DNA of 64,000 nucleotides, from assembly GCF_000972845.2 (NCBI RefSeq), contig NC_040022.1, forward strand, positions 2,147,011 to 2,211,010, written 5' to 3'. Shown here piece by piece: positions 10,732 through 28,259 of the stretch. Below the pieces are notes generated by a model that did not search any database, was not told where the DNA came from, and saw only the letters and a list, made by a program, of their open reading frames with translations. The position numbers were made by a program, and so were the translations under genes. Source of the DNA: Larimichthys crocea. Taxonomy: Eukaryota; Chordata; Actinopteri; Sciaenidae. Position 1 is the first letter of the stretch; every line of letters starts with the position of its first letter.

Positions 10732-10757
10732 CACGCCACTGACAGCTCTCCTCCAAT
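10732..10757 (+). promoter_or_regulatory. ctsd: ctsd proximal promoter CCAAT boxes
   Basis: Two CCAAT boxes (10732-10736 and 10753-10757) lie about 180-200 bp upstream of the ctsd ATG in a GC-richer stretch, as expected for an NF-Y driven housekeeping promoter. There is no clear TATA box. A CACGTG at 10418-10423 lies further upstream but inside a dispersed repeat. Confidence 0.5.
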
Positions 10758-10932
10758 CACAGAGCGACATAACGGAGGAGACCCGAGTGAATCCGGAGAT
10801 TGCCGAAGCGCGTTCACTTCCCTGACTCGTGCGTCGTCAGTTGACACAGAGGTCCGTGTTTGCTCGCTCGTTAAAGTCGGAAACTGAACAAAACAACAAG
10901 AAAAGTTGGTTTTATCTCCACCAGGACGGACA

Positions 10933-14812
<3,880 letters not shown>

Positions 14813-15267
14813 CCTGCTGAGCACCGCTTGAATGAAACATGACTGTGAAGATCACGCAGAGCTAAAAGTAATCATGTAGCCTTATTTGATTTGCACCAAA
14901 CCAAAGCATTTCATGATTGTTGTGTATCGCTGCGAGGGGGCTGGCTTACCACTGAAATATCTCACGCCTGCTTAGAATAGTGAAGTTTACACGAGAAGCT
15001 GGTTTCCAACGAGCGACATGCGACTTTGTACACATCCAGTGAGGAGCGCGGATGATTCCTGCCACTGACCAAAGCGACTGCTTCACTCTTTGTTTGTGAA
15101 GCTGGCAGGATTAAATCAGAACTGTGATGCACTGCAGATTTTTGGATATCATTTTGTTTCGCTCCTCAGCACATTTCCAAACGTTTAAGAAGCTTTTTGT
15201 ACACTGAAGATATCTCAGGATTTTTCTTTTAACACTCCTTTGTGAATTTTATGACCAAATGTTACTG

Positions 15268-15273
15268 AATAAA
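15268..15273 (+). terminator. ctsd: ctsd polyadenylation signal
   Basis: AATAAA about 455 bp after the stop codon, followed by a T-rich stretch. Confidence 0.75.
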
Positions 15274-15299
15274 ACTTAAGTTGATTTTTTTTTTTAATG

Positions 15300-17367
15300 A
15301 GTTTAGATTGTAACCTGCTTCCTTTTGTTGACAAAAAACACAAAGATGAACCTGCAGGATGTCATTTATAACATTTAATGTTTAAGTATACAAAGTGCTG
15401 CACTGTTCAGCTCCAGAGCTGAACTGAAAGAAAAGAAGCTGGGAAAAATACACAGCATGCAACACAGCAGTATGATCTCCACCACGTAGAGGTAGTTTCT
15501 ACTTTGGGTTTCTTAGTTTTATTTTTACAGTAACATACAAATGTGGCACAGTGACACTATTCCTTCAGCACAGTAGCATAAATTAGGTCTGCAAAGGAAG
15601 ACTCAATGATTTCATACGAGCACATCCAGAACAAAGCACGATCAGTGGCTTCACAACGTGGAACTGAATCAAATAAATACTCGACTCTTGTTTGTTTTTT
15701 TGATTACAAATGTACAATAAATACAAAAATATTCACTTGTTTCTCCGTTATTATCCGGATGATTATTAACTAAATGCACAACAGAACTATAAACATATTG
15801 TACACTGTACAAACAGTGGGTTGGAGGGGACGCCTGCTCCACGTCACTGCCGTTTGTTCCCCTTTCTAAGGCTAAAAAAACGAGAGCAAGAAGCAACCAC
15901 GCTTTCGTCATTTGGAGCGACAGTCTGGCTGATCCAAGATCAGACACTCGACGCTGATCCTTCTCCATCAGATCACGATCTAAGAGAGATTAGCACCTGT
16001 AATCTATTAATATACATGTAGGCGTAAGCGGCCTGCTAGTAGTGATGACTACATGTACATATGCCGCGCTAATACACGTTTGGCTACAAGATCTGATCTG
16101 TACGTCTAAATCAAAATAGACACGGATACAGAACTAAAGAGGCAACAACTGAAGTCAATACTGAGACTAAAAATCACCAAATGACAAAGCACTCCTGCAG
16201 GTTAGTATCATGTTTACAGCAGCACGGACAGTAGCTGGAAGACTTTAACTCCCCTTACTACAAGGATCCAGACTCAGATCAAGTGTATGCAACTTAGTAT
16301 GGAAGGTGGTGATCTAAAAGGAAAGACGATCTGAGGTGGAGTTTAAATTAAAGCAGAAACCAGGACACACAAAGCTTAGGTCTTCCTCCCTACCTTCCTG
16401 TCACTTTTTCAGCTGTCTTGATCAAAATAAAAATAAAAAGGTACAAAAAAGCACCCAAAAGAAATGAAGAAACCACCCGTGATGAAGTGTAAAAACATGA
16501 AAATGAGTTAAAGCATATTTGACCTGTGCACCAAAGAAACAGAAGTGAGACTGAGGAAGAAAAACAGCCTTCATTTCAGGACACAAAGAGCAGCTCTGTC
16601 TCAGTCAGACAGTCACATGGAAACAGTTTCCAGTCACGCCGTTAATGAGTGAGATGATAAAACCTCGGTGTTGTATTGTTTCCAGAAATGGCATTACTTT
16701 ATAATCAGGCTAGAAACGGACACGAACACACGACTCGAGTGGTTTGATTTCTAGATTAGTTCGGTAACACATGCAACGTTTTCACAGATCCCAGGAAACA
16801 TACGTACATCTTTCTAAACGCAGCCACTGTATTAATGAAGTTCAGATCACATACACGTGAGGACAAAACAAAAGAAGTTCGTCTCTTTAAACTCAAGAAC
16901 GTCGAGTCCGTCGGGCTGATCAACGATTTATTAGCTTTTTGGGTTGGCATACACACAATCAACATCACATCCTAATCCTCCTGACACAGTGGCACGACAT
17001 TGAACCTGCATCCAACCGGTTTAAAAAGAGCTTGAATATAACGCAGAGGTTCAGGCTGCGTCTCACATTTCATGTGCTTCACCTCCGTCCTGATGATGTT
17101 TGGCCCTTTAACTTCATTAATACAATGGCTTAAGTGAGAGCCACACACACACACACGCGCGTGCGCACACACACTCCAGAGCCGTCGCTTAAAATATTAT
17201 TTGCATGATCACACTTCTCAGACAGATGGCGTCATGTGTGTGTCGCGTTGTTCTGAAGAGAGAGGATGCTTCCATGCAGTTATTTTTGTGTTTTGTTTTT
17301 CTCCCTCCACCCCCACCTGGGTGCCTCCGTCACGGCTCGAGGTCGTCCCAACAAAACTGCTGTGTCG
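15300..17367 (-). other. mief1: mief1 3' UTR and ctsd/mief1 convergent spacer
   Basis: About 2 kb without coding potential between the ctsd poly(A) signal and the mief1 stop at 17368. By position most of it is probably mief1 3' UTR. It includes a GT/CA run near 17145-17172. The poly(A) site cannot be chosen. Confidence 0.45.
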
Positions 17368-19344
<1,977 letters not shown>

Positions 19345-19552
19345 CCTGCCTCTGAAAAGGGATGACGAAGAGCAACATTGTTGCGTAACCAGATTCTCAA
19401 GTATGACAATGTTAAAGGCCTTTGACTCAGCAGCAATCAACGAGCAACCACACCCAACACACGTCATCTTTACCCCGGATCAGCTCACATAAAAAAAAAG
19501 TATTTACCTGGGAGATACGGCTCCAGGTGACCTTTAACCGACCTGAACCCCC

Positions 19553-19765
19553 CTACATAAGCCCACCCAGGCGGCTGCTGAGGAAGAACTGTCCCCTCTT
19601 CAGCGCGTCCTCCTTGTCTTCGGGTATGCTCAGAGTTTGGCAGCGGCGAAACTCGCGAGCCACGGCGCGGCGGTAGTAGTTACGGTCGGTGTACTGAAGG
19701 TGACGCCCTGCGCGGAGCAGCGACCGGTACAGCTCCAGCACGGCACCGCGAGACCAGCCGCCCAT
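19553..19765 (-). CDS. MIEF1 microprotein (MIEF1-MP / altMIEF1), LYR-motif uORF in mief1 leader
   Basis: A 70-residue upstream ORF on the mief1 transcript: MGGWSRGAVLELYRSLLRAG, then LQYTDRNYY, VAREFRR and FFLSSRLGGLM. The human MIEF1 microprotein has the same length and layout ([20 protein letters not shown]). It is a mitochondrial-matrix LYR protein reported to take part in mitoribosome assembly. The LYR-type motif (ELYRSLLR) and the later basic F-R are kept. It lies in one exon (19508-19802, acceptor CCCCCAG, donor GTAAAT), upstream of the exon with the mief1 start, so one mRNA encodes both. The ATG at 19765 is the start aligned with human. Confidence 0.9.
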   Translation of the reverse strand: MGGWSRGAVLELYRSLLRAGRHLQYTDRNYYRRAVAREFRRCQTLSIPEDKEDALKRGQFFLSSRLGGLM

Positions 19766-19779
19766 CAGGGATCGCACAT
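19765..19779 (-). CDS. Mini-ORF (MCDP) overlapping the MIEF1-MP start
   Basis: In the same exon ATG TGC GAT CCC TGA ends so that its stop shares the A of the MIEF1-MP ATG (TGATG). It lies 24 nt after the exon's 5' edge. It could allow or limit re-initiation at the microprotein start. Confidence 0.5.
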   Translation of the reverse strand: MCDP

Positions 19780-19809
19780 GGAGAGGGGGGACACCCTGAA
19801 GCCTGGGGG

Positions 19810-20440
19810 GGAGAGGGAGGAGACGAAGGGAGAGGTTACATATTTTATCTTTTTGCTGTTGAAGTATTGACAGACTTTTTGTATGATAATAAATAGATAG
19901 ACTATAAGTTATCCTGATATATAAACATGAATATCACATCTGCAGATCATCATGAAGTCACCGCTGATTATTAATCATCCATCTTTTGCCATAACAGACA
20001 CTATTTGTTGTTGATGATGAAGTCATATTTTTGTCCACGTTTTATTTATCCTGCATGAAACAACAAGACAGTATCTCGGACGTGTGGGTTTTGTAGTCCG
20101 TCTTCTTGAACTTTGTAGTTTTTAACCACAGATTACGTCACATAATTACATCTTCTGGTGGAAGTCATGAGGTCACTGAAGTGTTTAGGAAAGGACACAG
20201 GAGGTAACTGTTTCAGACTATTGGATGTAAGTGGAAGGAGGTGGAGGAATGGGTGAAGGTCTATGGGTGGAGAAAGATTTATGAGACTGTGCAGGACAAT
20301 AATCATGATATTTAAGGACACAGAAAGCTGAATTTACACACAAACATTGCTACATAGACTCTCTTCCATGTGGCTCAGCTCTGAGGGTTAAATCCACATT
20401 TTAGAGCACCACCTCCTCCTCCACCTTCCTCCTCCACCTC
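19810..20440. other. mief1 intron 1, no feature seen
   Basis: Intron sequence between the microprotein exon and the CpG-rich 5' region. No repeats or ORFs worth naming. Confidence 0.5.
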
Positions 20441-20773
20441 CTCCCAGCTGCGGCGTCAGCTCACACAGGCTACACCGCTCAGCTAACGTTAGCACCCGCT
20501 TTGAACCGTCTGAACACGGACTCCCTGAGCTCCATCCGCCCGCTGCGGGACAGCTGCTTCACCCGCATGCGGGGGAACGGTCAGTGAACCCGGTCAGAAA
20601 ATGGCTGGCTCCGCGGAAAGTCACACATCTCTCCCCGGACTAGCCGCGTTAGCTCCGCACGCTAAAGTTAGCTGACCTCCGTGAGGAGACGCGGCCGTGG
20701 GAAGAGCCGCGGAGGACACGGAGCGAGAGAAAAACACGAACACACACGGAGGAGAAACACGAGGAGGACTCAC

Positions 20774-20930
20774 GCTTTAGAAAGGAGAGCAAAGATTGTC
20801 CAGACAGAGGCAGAGACCTGCTCCTGCTCCTGCTCCTGCTCCTGCCGGGGGTCACACACGGAGCTGACGAGCGGAAACTAAAGCTGCAGATCCGGGTCAT
20901 CACCGAGCCGTTACAACGCTCATTTCAAAA
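20774..20930 (-). promoter_or_regulatory. mief1: Probable mief1 non-coding exon 1 and promoter
   Basis: A CpG-rich stretch (about 20440-20930). On the minus strand TTTCTAAAGC is followed by GTGAGT at 20773, a good donor. The exon contains four copies of GCTCCT-type hexamer (20818-20843 plus strand). The transcription start is not resolvable. Confidence 0.45.
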
Positions 20931-20953
20931 TAACGGTTTAAAATAATTCAATG

Positions 20954-20954
<1 letters not shown>

Positions 20955-20993
<39 letters not shown>

Positions 20994-21010
20994 ATTATTA
21001 TTATTAGTGC
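20955..21010. repeat. (TTA)n microsatellite
   Basis: A run of TTA/ATT triplets with one interruption. Confidence 0.9.
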
Positions 21011-21017
21011 TCATATA

Positions 21018-21625
21018 TACGAGTATTAGGGCCACATTTTTTTAATGGAATTAATTACGAGATTAAAGTCATTATTAAATATGGCGAGTAATTAATTCTC
21101 GCCATATTCAATAATGACTTTAATGTGAAGTTGATCTTAACCTCAAATGTTTCATTATGTCAACCAAAAAAAAGCCAAATCTTACAGCCATACATATCTG
21201 ACAATCCTAGCAGGACATAAATATTATTATAATTATTTATTATTATTATTATTTATTATTAGTAAATATTGCTATATATTACGACGGAGTATTAGGGCCA
21301 CATTTAAATAAATAAAAAATTGAATTAATTACGAGAATAAGTCATTATTAAATATGGCGAGTAATTAATTCTCGCCATATTCAATAATGACTTTAATGTG
21401 AAGTTGATCTTAACCTTGTGTTCATTTTAAACATGACTTATTATGACTAATGCAAAGTCTTTAACAAAATCATTCAGAAAGTAATGTTTTGTCTCTCATC
21501 TACAGATATATTCACACCACCTGTTATGTCTATAAAGGTTCAAATGTTTTATTATGTCAACCAAAAAAAGCCAAATCTTCCAGCCATACATTATCTGACA
21601 ATGCTAGCAGGACATAAATAATATA
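21018..21625. repeat. Imperfect tandem duplication carrying two long hairpins
   Basis: Copy 1 (about 21018-21235) and copy 2 (about 21287-21625) share GAGTATTAGGGCCACATTT, a hairpin, GTGAAGTTGATCTTAACC, AAGCCAAATCTT and AGCAGGACATAAAT. Copy 1 lacks about 120 bp present in copy 2 (21415-21540). In each copy TCATTATTAAATATGGCGAG pairs, with one mismatch, with CTCGCCATATTCAATAATGA around a 9-nt loop (near 21072-21120 and 21340-21389). Confidence 0.8.
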
Positions 21626-23205
21626 TTCTATAAAAAAAGGCCATGATTGGGCCGTACTTTGGACATCCCTGATTCAGTGAAACCAAATCACAGCCGTGCT
21701 GATATTCAGTATAACAGCACTCCCCCTTGTGTGATATTGTTTTTATACAGTTCTATTAGTTAACAGTAATAAGTGACAACAGGTTATTTGTTATTTGTTT
21801 GTCTATTTAATCATTTGTTTGGGCTCTGCCAACACAATATATTGTGTTTGTAGAGTGATGTGTTTGAATTATTAAAATCTTATATTTCTTAAAGAAAGTA
21901 TAGAAAGTATGTATATATGTATATTTGTATATATATATCATATGCACCTACCTCATGTACATAAAACAACTATTTATTTCAGCACCCTTTGCACTCAGCA
22001 CCATTATACTATTGTCTTATTCTGTCTACAAGTCTTTATATATAATGTTTATAATGAAACCAGAGTTCTTGTATGTGTACACTCGCTAATAAAAGTGATT
22101 CTGATTGATTATGTATATGCATCTGTCATTGGCTTTTATTTATTGTTAGGGTTTAAAGATGTATGTCTGAATTAAAATTTCAAGCTAATTTTGGTGTCAA
22201 GGGATGATCAAAACCGTTCTCTACCTATTTCATACTCTGTTATTATTCTGTGGAGCAGTGCTGAGTTGGCATTCAGCTGCAGGAGAGCAAGAGATGTGGG
22301 GACAGCTTAGGACAGCAATGCCAGGTGAGTCAATGAACACAGCTGTAGCCTACTGTCTAAGCAGACTCCTTCCTTTTTTTAATGCTGTAGCTTGCTGGAC
22401 GCACACAGGAGACGGATACGCCAGCCTGTTTATATAAGTTGGTTATTGAACTTTTGTACTATAATAATGTGCAACTAACAAGCCAAGCAGCTATATTTAA
22501 ACACAAATTTTCAGCCTTGTGATATTTGCCCTTGGGTCCAAGAGCCACTGGAATCAATGTTGATGTTGGCATGATTGAGGCCTTGTTAGTAATACACTCA
22601 GACGATGCTTGATAGGTGTTTAAAAAGTCATCACTTCATTAAAAAGAACAATGATACATACAGTATGACTTTAACAGAAATCCTTTACATACAAAGACAG
22701 AGTGATAGAAATGAAACAAATTATTATATTGAGTAACAATGTAAAACATTTGCTTAAAATGTATAAATGATAATACAACATGTTCAAAGATGAGTACAAA
22801 TGTGTTCCTTTATGTTGTCCTTATATAGTTTACGTTGTCTGAACAACTTATTCATACAATTTATACCCCTTTACTAATTATTTTAAAACTGTTAATAAGT
22901 CTTAACAACAACAACAATTCAAGTTCTTGTTCTCTGTTACAATGGTTCTGCAGCTTTACTACTAAGAAAGGGACTCAAAGCATGGGGATAAGATTTAAAG
23001 TACTATTAATGATTTACTAATCAAGTGAAGGGTACAAGGGTCATGTAGGACTAAAGGCTGCAGAAGGTTTTTTTCTGGCCATGGACACAGGAGGAATTAA
23101 AGGTCCAAAGTCTGGATAACTGAGGCGTTTTTATTGCATATTCATTTTGGTCTCAATACCACAAGTATATCACATCTAATGGCCTGTAGAGAAACTGAAC
23201 CGTGA
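21626..23205. other. Intergenic, AT-rich; probable 3' UTR of the multi-enzyme gene at the right edge
   Basis: No convincing gene. Short reading frames near 21909 and 22204 have no family features. Some of 22450-23205 is likely 3' UTR of the minus-strand gene that ends at 23206. Confidence 0.5.
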
Positions 23206-26200
23206 TCAGGGCATGTACTTTGTTCCTTTCATCCTAGGAATGATATGCATGTCTCTAATGTCGTCATGCTGAAGCAGCCAGCACAGGTAGCGCTCCGTCC
23301 CCATGCCCCATCCACTGGTGAGGAGTGGTTTCACTTGCCGCATGTTAATGTACCATTTGTAGGACTGCTCCGGCACTGCATGGTGCCTGAGGGCCTCCTG
23401 TACCATCTCAGGGGTGGAGTGACGTTCTCCAAGCCCAACAGTCTCACCAAGCCCCAGAAGAAGGTCACCAGCTTTGGCTTTGCTCCGCCCAGTGCCCTCC
23501 ACATATGCCTGGTAAAAGGGAACTCCTAGATGGTCCATTTCAGTCAGCCAAACAGCACCACCATATTTCTCTATCAAGACCCGCTCGCCTTTGCGTGTCA
23601 GCTTTCTGCCAAATTGGGGCTGGCCATCTTGGACCCACTCTACGCAGTCAGTGGAGGGCATCATGGGAATGGCCTGGTCAAGAGGGACTCTTGGGAGTGG
23701 GGTTTTCCCATCCAGCTTACTCAGCATGGCTGTGACATGTGTCAAGGTCCCAGCAGTGTTTAGGATCAAATCAGAGTGTTTCTTCAGCATAGACTTGGTA
23801 AGATGAGCCACATATCCCTCTGCTATGGACATGGCATTGTCCATGTCACCCAACAGTTCACACTCTACGTGGTAGAACTGGTTCAAGTGTGTGGCATCAG
23901 GATCTTCCCCTCTAAAGCTGGGAGAAATGTAGTACGTCCCTGGTAGGTCATCCTGGAAACGAAGGAAGTATTCAAGTACAAACTGCATTGAGTCAGCCAG
24001 GTAGATATCCTGGCCCAGCAGGTTAACAGAAACTGGTTCTGAGTCAGATCCCAGGCCCATTGGCGAGGAAATGGTGTCTGTTGTGAGAGGTGTTAGAGCG
24101 TAGGAGTACTGGCAGGCAGTGTGGAAATATTCCACTGTGCTATGGAAAAGAGTGTTTTGGATCTGGAATAGGTTGCGATACCACTGGCTCTTGATGGCGA
24201 TTGTGGAGTGAGACTGAGGGTCTTCCCATGAATGAGGAGGCCTGCACTGGGTAATCTTTGAGTGGATCTTTTTGAGGTGCTCAGGGTCAGCAGCTGGACC
24301 ATTCATGGATGACACATATCCAGGGTAGCTTTGGTAGCATTCCGGTTGCAGCTCAGTGGTTTTAGTGCCATCTGGTGAAGGCAACAGAGGGATCAGTTTG
24401 GCATGAGCATAGTCAATCTCAAAGCCTTCAAAGATCAGTGCAACTCCTCGAGCTCTCATTCCCTCTTTCAGCAGTTGGGCAACTTTAAGAGTGGCTAAGA
24501 TCAGTGCTTTGTAGTCAGCTTCCTCTAGTTTGAAGATGTCACTGGACAGTGGTTTGCGTGGCACCACAACAGTTAACCCAGGAGTGTTTGGGTATGGTGT
24601 CAAGAAGGCAACATGCTCACTGTCTTCCCACACTCTCCACTGTTTCTGCTCTCCACGCACAATGCGACTAAACAGGTTATCATTGGAAGCATCTCCAAAA
24701 AAGTCAAAGCAAGAGGGTGCATTTGGTGTTGGCAGTCCATTTCTAATCTTGGCTTGAACCTGGGTCAGTGCTTCATCATCCCAGCACGGGCCACTTTTTG
24801 AGGTGCAGTAGCCAGGATCATAAGTGTGGAATTCTTCTTCACTGGCAAGATGAGGCTGCCACTTTGGCTCCAGACCATGAAGTGGGAGCAGTCTGATTTG
24901 GGCTGGATGATCAGGGTTTGGATTGAAGACCAAGGCACAGCGCTGCACCCCCAGTCGCTCACATAGCAAGCTTGACACAGCTCTTGCTCCTTGTAGCATA
25001 GCCACAAAATCAGATGTAACCAACTGGAAGATGCTGCTTGCCCCGCTAAGACTTTTTCTAGTCAGTATGGTTGACCCAGGGATCCAAGGATTGGGATCAA
25101 GGTAGGCAACCAGCTCATCTGTTTCCCAGATCACATTTGAGAAGTCCTTTCCAGGCCTGAAAACCTCTGCTCGTGAAATGCCATCTACCATTGAGGCCAC
25201 AAACATGACACCAGAGTTTGTTTCAATGATGGCATCACCTTTAGTGTCCACAGCAATGATTCCTGCACAGATCCCGTTTAGATTCTCAGCCATCACTTCT
25301 CTACATGCCTGCCTAAGGCTGTACCCTTTGTGATGGTAGAGACTGGCTATTTTCTGTGCAACTGTATGCCTCAAAAATACATCTCCATCTCCAGAGCAGG
25401 TAATAGCTACCTTGTCATCAGCATATATTCCTGCCCCAACCACTGCTGTATCCCCAACTCGCCCTTTCAGCTTTCCTACTAACCCCCCGGTGGAAGTTGC
25501 AGCAGCCAACTCGTGCCAACGATCCATTGCCACAGCTCCAACTGTCTGAGGGTGATTGTTTTTTGAGGTTTTTCCATTGCTGAGCTTCAGCATTAATTCT
25601 CTGTGACGTACATCTGTGTAGAAATACTCAGGCCCAACTGGCTTCTCTTTCTCTTCCAACCCTTGCAGAAGCTCCTCAGCGCCATCGCCCACAATGAGTG
25701 AATGTGAGCTTTTCTCCATGACACATCTGGCTGCTTTTATTGGGTTCTTCACACTTTGCACACAAGCAACAGATCCCGACCTCATTGCATTGCCGTCTAC
25801 AATGGTGGCTTCCATTTCATTTTTTCCATCCTTGTTGAATACTGAGCCTTTACCTGCATTGAACAGGAAGCAGTCCTCCAGAGCTTCCACTGACTTCTGG
25901 ACTGCGTCCAGACTCTTGCCACCTTGTTGAAGCACTTGGGCTCCAAGGGTTAAAGCTGTCTGCAGAGCAAACTCAATAACCCCGATCACATCAGGGCTCA
26001 GCATCATCTCCTCTCCAGCACCACCATGGATCATTAGAGTGTAGTCTGGGCTCATGCCATCCTTTGGGCTGTCTGGACAGTGATATGCCTCTCCATTCAT
26101 CTTCTCTTTTTGACCCTGTTGAAGTAGACAATCGAGGGCTCCCATTTGGCATGCAATACCATATCTAACAGCTAGAAGCATCACTAACTTCAGGTTTTTG

Positions 26201-28177
26201 TTCAGGCTTTCTTTAAGCTTCTCTAGTGTCAGAGCAAAGCTCCCTTTTCCATTAAGCACAATCCGAACCTTCTCTCTCTTCCCAAGGTATGTTACAGCAA
26301 GCTGGTCTTGGGCATAAACATTCCCTACTCCACATTCCACACCCTCCACCATATCTGTACCTGTGAGGTATACAGGTGGACATCCAAATGGGTCCAGGTA
26401 CTTCTTCAGTGGGTTGTCAGATGGAAGTGACCGACGCAGTGCAGCTAGGTGAGGACCAACTCCTTGACCACTTTTGGTTTTTTTAATGAGGCTCTTGTGC
26501 TCTAAAAATGCAACATGGAACAAGCGTAGGAGGTCAGTAGTGTATTGGACTGTGTTATCTGCGCCAATGCAGGATGCCAAGGCGCCTACAAACTTCTGAG
26601 AGTGCATGGTGAATGAGTATGTAGGATCACAACGGCCATGTTTGTAGTGGCGCATATGGGTAGGCGTGACAAGAATGTGTTTGGCAGCAGCATCCCCAAG
26701 AGTTTGCCTCAGGGAAAGCTGCAAAGAGAAGTTGATCCAAGCATCATAGAGGCCTCTCTGCCCTCTGAGGGTAGAAAATACATCAGGATAGGAAGGGACA
26801 TCAAAAGTGAGAACCGGATGTGTTGTTTTTAAGTCAGGACTCAGTTTGGGGATACTCACGCCTTGCAAGGGGAATGGTAGGGAAGTTGGACAAACAGAAT
26901 TAACATTGTTTACTTTGACAGACCCATTCACATTGTCTGTGTCAGCGTGGACCAGATTTAAGTCAACAGTTTCTGACAGATTGTACACAAACTCAGTCAT
27001 AAGTCCGGCCACCATCCCATCCACAGCACTGTGTTCAAACAGTATCCCAGCTGTGCTGTCCTTGAACACCACCAAGTTCACCACCTGTCAGAAAATAGAA
27101 AAACAAAGATAAGTTTGTTCTTTTAATCCCCTGGAAATCAATCAAACTCTATTAGCACTAATAACATACTCTAGGTTATATACAATACCTTGTCATAATA
27201 TCTCAGACATGGACTGTCTCCGACTCTTCCCAGCCTCACTGCATTGAGGATATCAGCCAGTTCAGACGGTGCGTTGCACTCCTCCAGACAGAGTGTTAAC
27301 ACTGCACTCTCCATCAGCCCCAGTGACGCTGCTGCATCCCCTCCTTGCCCCAGGATCTCTTCCCTGGTGGCCGCCCAGGCTTTGCGCTCCATAGCCGAAA
27401 GGCTGCAGATGGCAGAGGGATCATTCTGTTTTCCTGCTCTGGGTTGATCTATCACCTGAGCCAGCTGGTTGTAGATGTCACTGAATGATCGAGCAGACAC
27501 TGGACCACCAGTGCTTGGACGCCACAGTATGTCAACAGGGAACACTCCTGCAACACAGGTGATGATGGCATGGAGGCTATCTGGATAGACCTGAAAATGA
27601 AATGACAAAGCTACAGATTAGAGATTGTGTTTTGCCGCCCTCCATTGTTGCAAGTTTGAAGCTTGTTGCACCTGTGACCACATCTTTTAAACCCAGAATT
27701 TTCCCTCAGCTTGTGTCCTGCCAGTAATCTCACCTTAATTTCATCTTGAAGTCTTCCAGGAATTCGGCTGGCAGCAAATACCTCAGACTGTTGTGTGCGC
27801 TCCATTGGCACATTGCCCTCCAGCAACAAGGGCTCACTATGCAGCTTTGCCGCTGCCCAGAGCAGAGCGGCTGCCCTCCCCAGCTGGGTACATCGCTTTG
27901 CTTGGGAAGGAAGAACAACAACAGGGAGCGCTGTGGAGGTTGGCAGGGGGTCAGCGCAAGACAGCAGAGCTCTCTTGAATTGCTCCGTCACCCAATTCTC
28001 TTGACCCGAAGCAGTGGTTGCTAATTTTTGCTGGACCTCTTGAAGGAGCTCCCTCTGCTGTTCCATTGTACTTCTGAACTCAGGATAAAGGTCAGGACTT
28101 AAGGTGAGCTGCAGGACACGGCTCACTTCTTGCAAGGTAACATCCAACTCTGGAACAGGGTAGTTGAGAAGGGCCAT
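23206..28177 (-). CDS. Multi-enzyme fusion: acyltransferase + asparaginase-like + 2 HIT + AsnRS/AsnA-like adenylating domain
   Basis: Exons 28177-27734, 27590-27189 and 27084-23206 join in phase 0 to 1574 residues. Residues 1-600: choline/carnitine acyltransferase-like, with YPVPELDVTLQEVSRVLQ, active-site-like FEHSAVDGM (His300), YKHGRCD and GQGVGPHL; a clear STS motif is missing. Residues 629-920: isoaspartyl peptidase/asparaginase Ntn fold, with LMIHGGAG, nucleophile motif HPQTVGAVAMD (Thr796), STGGLVGKLKGRVGDTAVVG and SGDGD. Residues 925-1030: HIT-like, active site degenerate. Residues 1075-1185: second HIT-like, with FSRIVRGEQKQWRVWEDSEH and YAHAKLIPL. Residues 1235-1574: class II synthetase core, motif 2 FRGEDPDATHLNQFYHVE and motif 3 GWGMGTERYLCWLL, no anticodon-binding domain. 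No signal peptide is obvious. Domain calls are strong; the joint function is inference (aspartate/asparagine-type substrate). The ATG follows an acceptor at 28179. Confidence 0.9.
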
Positions 28178-28259
28178 CCTGTTGATATAGAGGAGGCTTG
28201 ATAGAAAAAAGAGAAAATAAGAAAGAGAATTAATGGTGGTCCCATGTATTTTGTTCATT

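Noticed and set aside
22204..22437. 77-residue frame starting with a signal-peptide-like stretch
   Set aside because: No splice partners, promoter or family match; low-confidence chance ORF in intergenic DNA.
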